Shown here: piece after piece, positions 9,615 through 10,251 of the stretch
Position numbering within the stretch: position 1 is the stretch's first letter
Layout of the letters: the number at the start of each line of letters is the position of its first letter
Assembly: GCA_903904635.1 (NCBI GenBank)
Contig: CAIVDH010000272.1
Location: forward strand, 1 to 10,251
Source: an uncultured Burkholderiales bacterium
GTDB lineage: Bacteria > Pseudomonadota > Gammaproteobacteria > Burkholderiales > Burkholderiaceae_D
Direction: 5' to 3'
DNA length: 10,251 nt
Position numbers and translations under genes: made by a program
The notes under the pieces: generated by a model
The model's database searches: none
What the model saw: the letters and a program-made list of their open reading frames with translations, nothing else
Told to the model about the DNA's origin: nothing

Positions 9615-10251
9615 ATGGCTGGAATATTCCGAAACTGCCATCGACTATTTATTTATACAATAGCGCTGCTGACATTAAATTTTGCGCCTGTTGCAACTGC
9701 GCAGATTTTGAAATTATCACAATTACCTTATCAGGATCCTGCTGCGCTCGATGCTTTACTTGCACTCAATGAAAATCGTTTTGCATCAGCGATACAGACT
9801 AAATGGCCGCAAATTGAAAAAACATTGGCGCGCTTTATTGCGCCGGGCGTCACCATTGATGACCCTACCGTTTTTTTTAATTTTGTTTCAAATTCTTGCA
9901 TGACTGCACATCAGGTTGCCAGTTGCCGACTTTATATAGATTTTCTTTCTTGGCTAATGAAAAGTAAGCGGCCTGCCACCGGTGCCCAAAGTTTGCCGCT
10001 TCCGGTTTTATTAAGGCCCGCACAATTACCCTGGCGCGATACATCTGCGCTTAATGCAGTTTTATTGTTAGATGCGCCAACATTGGCATCTGCACTTTAT
10101 TCACACTGGAGCTGGATAAAAAAAATCATCAATCGCTATCTACCAGATAATTTTGATTTACATCCGATTTCAAAAGTGTTTGCTGATATCAGAACCACCT
10201 GCAACAGCAACCATAGTGAAGTGGCGTGCAGATTGCATCTTTCTGACATAG
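9615..10251 (+). CDS. Putative exported protein with two ~101-residue repeats (3' end cut)
   Basis: I do not recognise this family. The frame is open from ATG 9615 to the right edge, 212 codons, with AGGAAA about 6 nt upstream supporting the start. Residues 1-29 look like a Sec signal peptide: Arg6/Arg10 in the n-region, a hydrophobic stretch at 11-26, and A-T-A before Gln30. The mature part aligns with itself without gaps at an offset of 101: residues 31-111 against 132-212 share about 23 identical positions in 81. Shared landmarks are LP-x2-D (37-41/138-142), ASA (57-59/158-160), Trp64/Trp165 and C-x3-H-x4-C-R-L (Cys95, Cys104/Cys196, Cys205). The C-X8-C pairs could form disulfides after export. 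Nothing links it to carbon fixation, and its codon use appears AT-richer than the cbb genes. The rest lies outside the window. Confidence 0.8.
   Translation, partial: MAGIFRNCHRLFIYTIALLTLNFAPVATAQILKLSQLPYQDPAALDALLALNENRFASAIQTKWPQIEKTLARFIAPGVTIDDPTVFFNFVSNSCMTAHQVASCRLYIDFLSWLMKSKRPATGAQSLPLPVLLRPAQLPWRDTSALNAVLLLDAPTLASALYSHWSWIKKIINRYLPDNFDLHPISKVFADIRTTCNSNHSEVACRLHLSDI

Overview
The window carries an almost complete Calvin-Benson-Bassham (CBB) carbon-fixation operon of a chemo- or mixotrophic proteobacterium, followed by the start of an unrelated gene. Three things point to a betaproteobacterium, probably Burkholderiales-like: a red-type (form IC) RuBisCO with its activase CbbX, a divergent LysR-type regulator cbbR, and a gene order resembling the Cupriavidus necator cbb operon. 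Base composition looks moderate (near 50% GC by eye, not computed). I cannot name the genus.

Layout: eight genes run on the minus strand from about 8403 down to 1, in transcription order cbbL, cbbS, cbbX, cbbF, cbbP, cbbT, cbbZ, cbbA (cut by the window edge). Most gaps are 10-23 nt and nearly every gene has a strong Shine-Dalgarno sequence, so they are almost certainly cotranscribed. Two longer gaps break the pattern: 104 nt between cbbP and cbbT, holding a terminator-like hairpin, and 53 nt between cbbZ and cbbA, which is AT-rich. cbbR lies on the plus strand. The 143-nt cbbL-cbbR gap (8404-8546) holds a plausible cbbL promoter and LysR-type T-N11-A sites in the geometry expected for activation by CbbR.

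How the genes work together: CbbP makes ribulose-1,5-bisphosphate, CbbL/CbbS carboxylates it, and CbbX frees inhibited RuBisCO. CbbZ disposes of the 2-phosphoglycolate made by oxygenation. CbbA, CbbF and CbbT regenerate pentose phosphates. Compared with the Cupriavidus operon, cbbY, cbbE, cbbG and cbbK are missing from between these genes, so epimerase, GAPDH and phosphoglycerate kinase must be encoded elsewhere or beyond cbbA.

Downstream of cbbR, from 9615 to the right edge, a plus-strand gene encodes a probably exported protein I do not recognise. It is built from two diverged tandem copies of a roughly 101-residue unit, each with a Cys-X8-Cys pair. This is the least explained part of the window. 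I saw no mobile element, CRISPR array, tRNA or rRNA.
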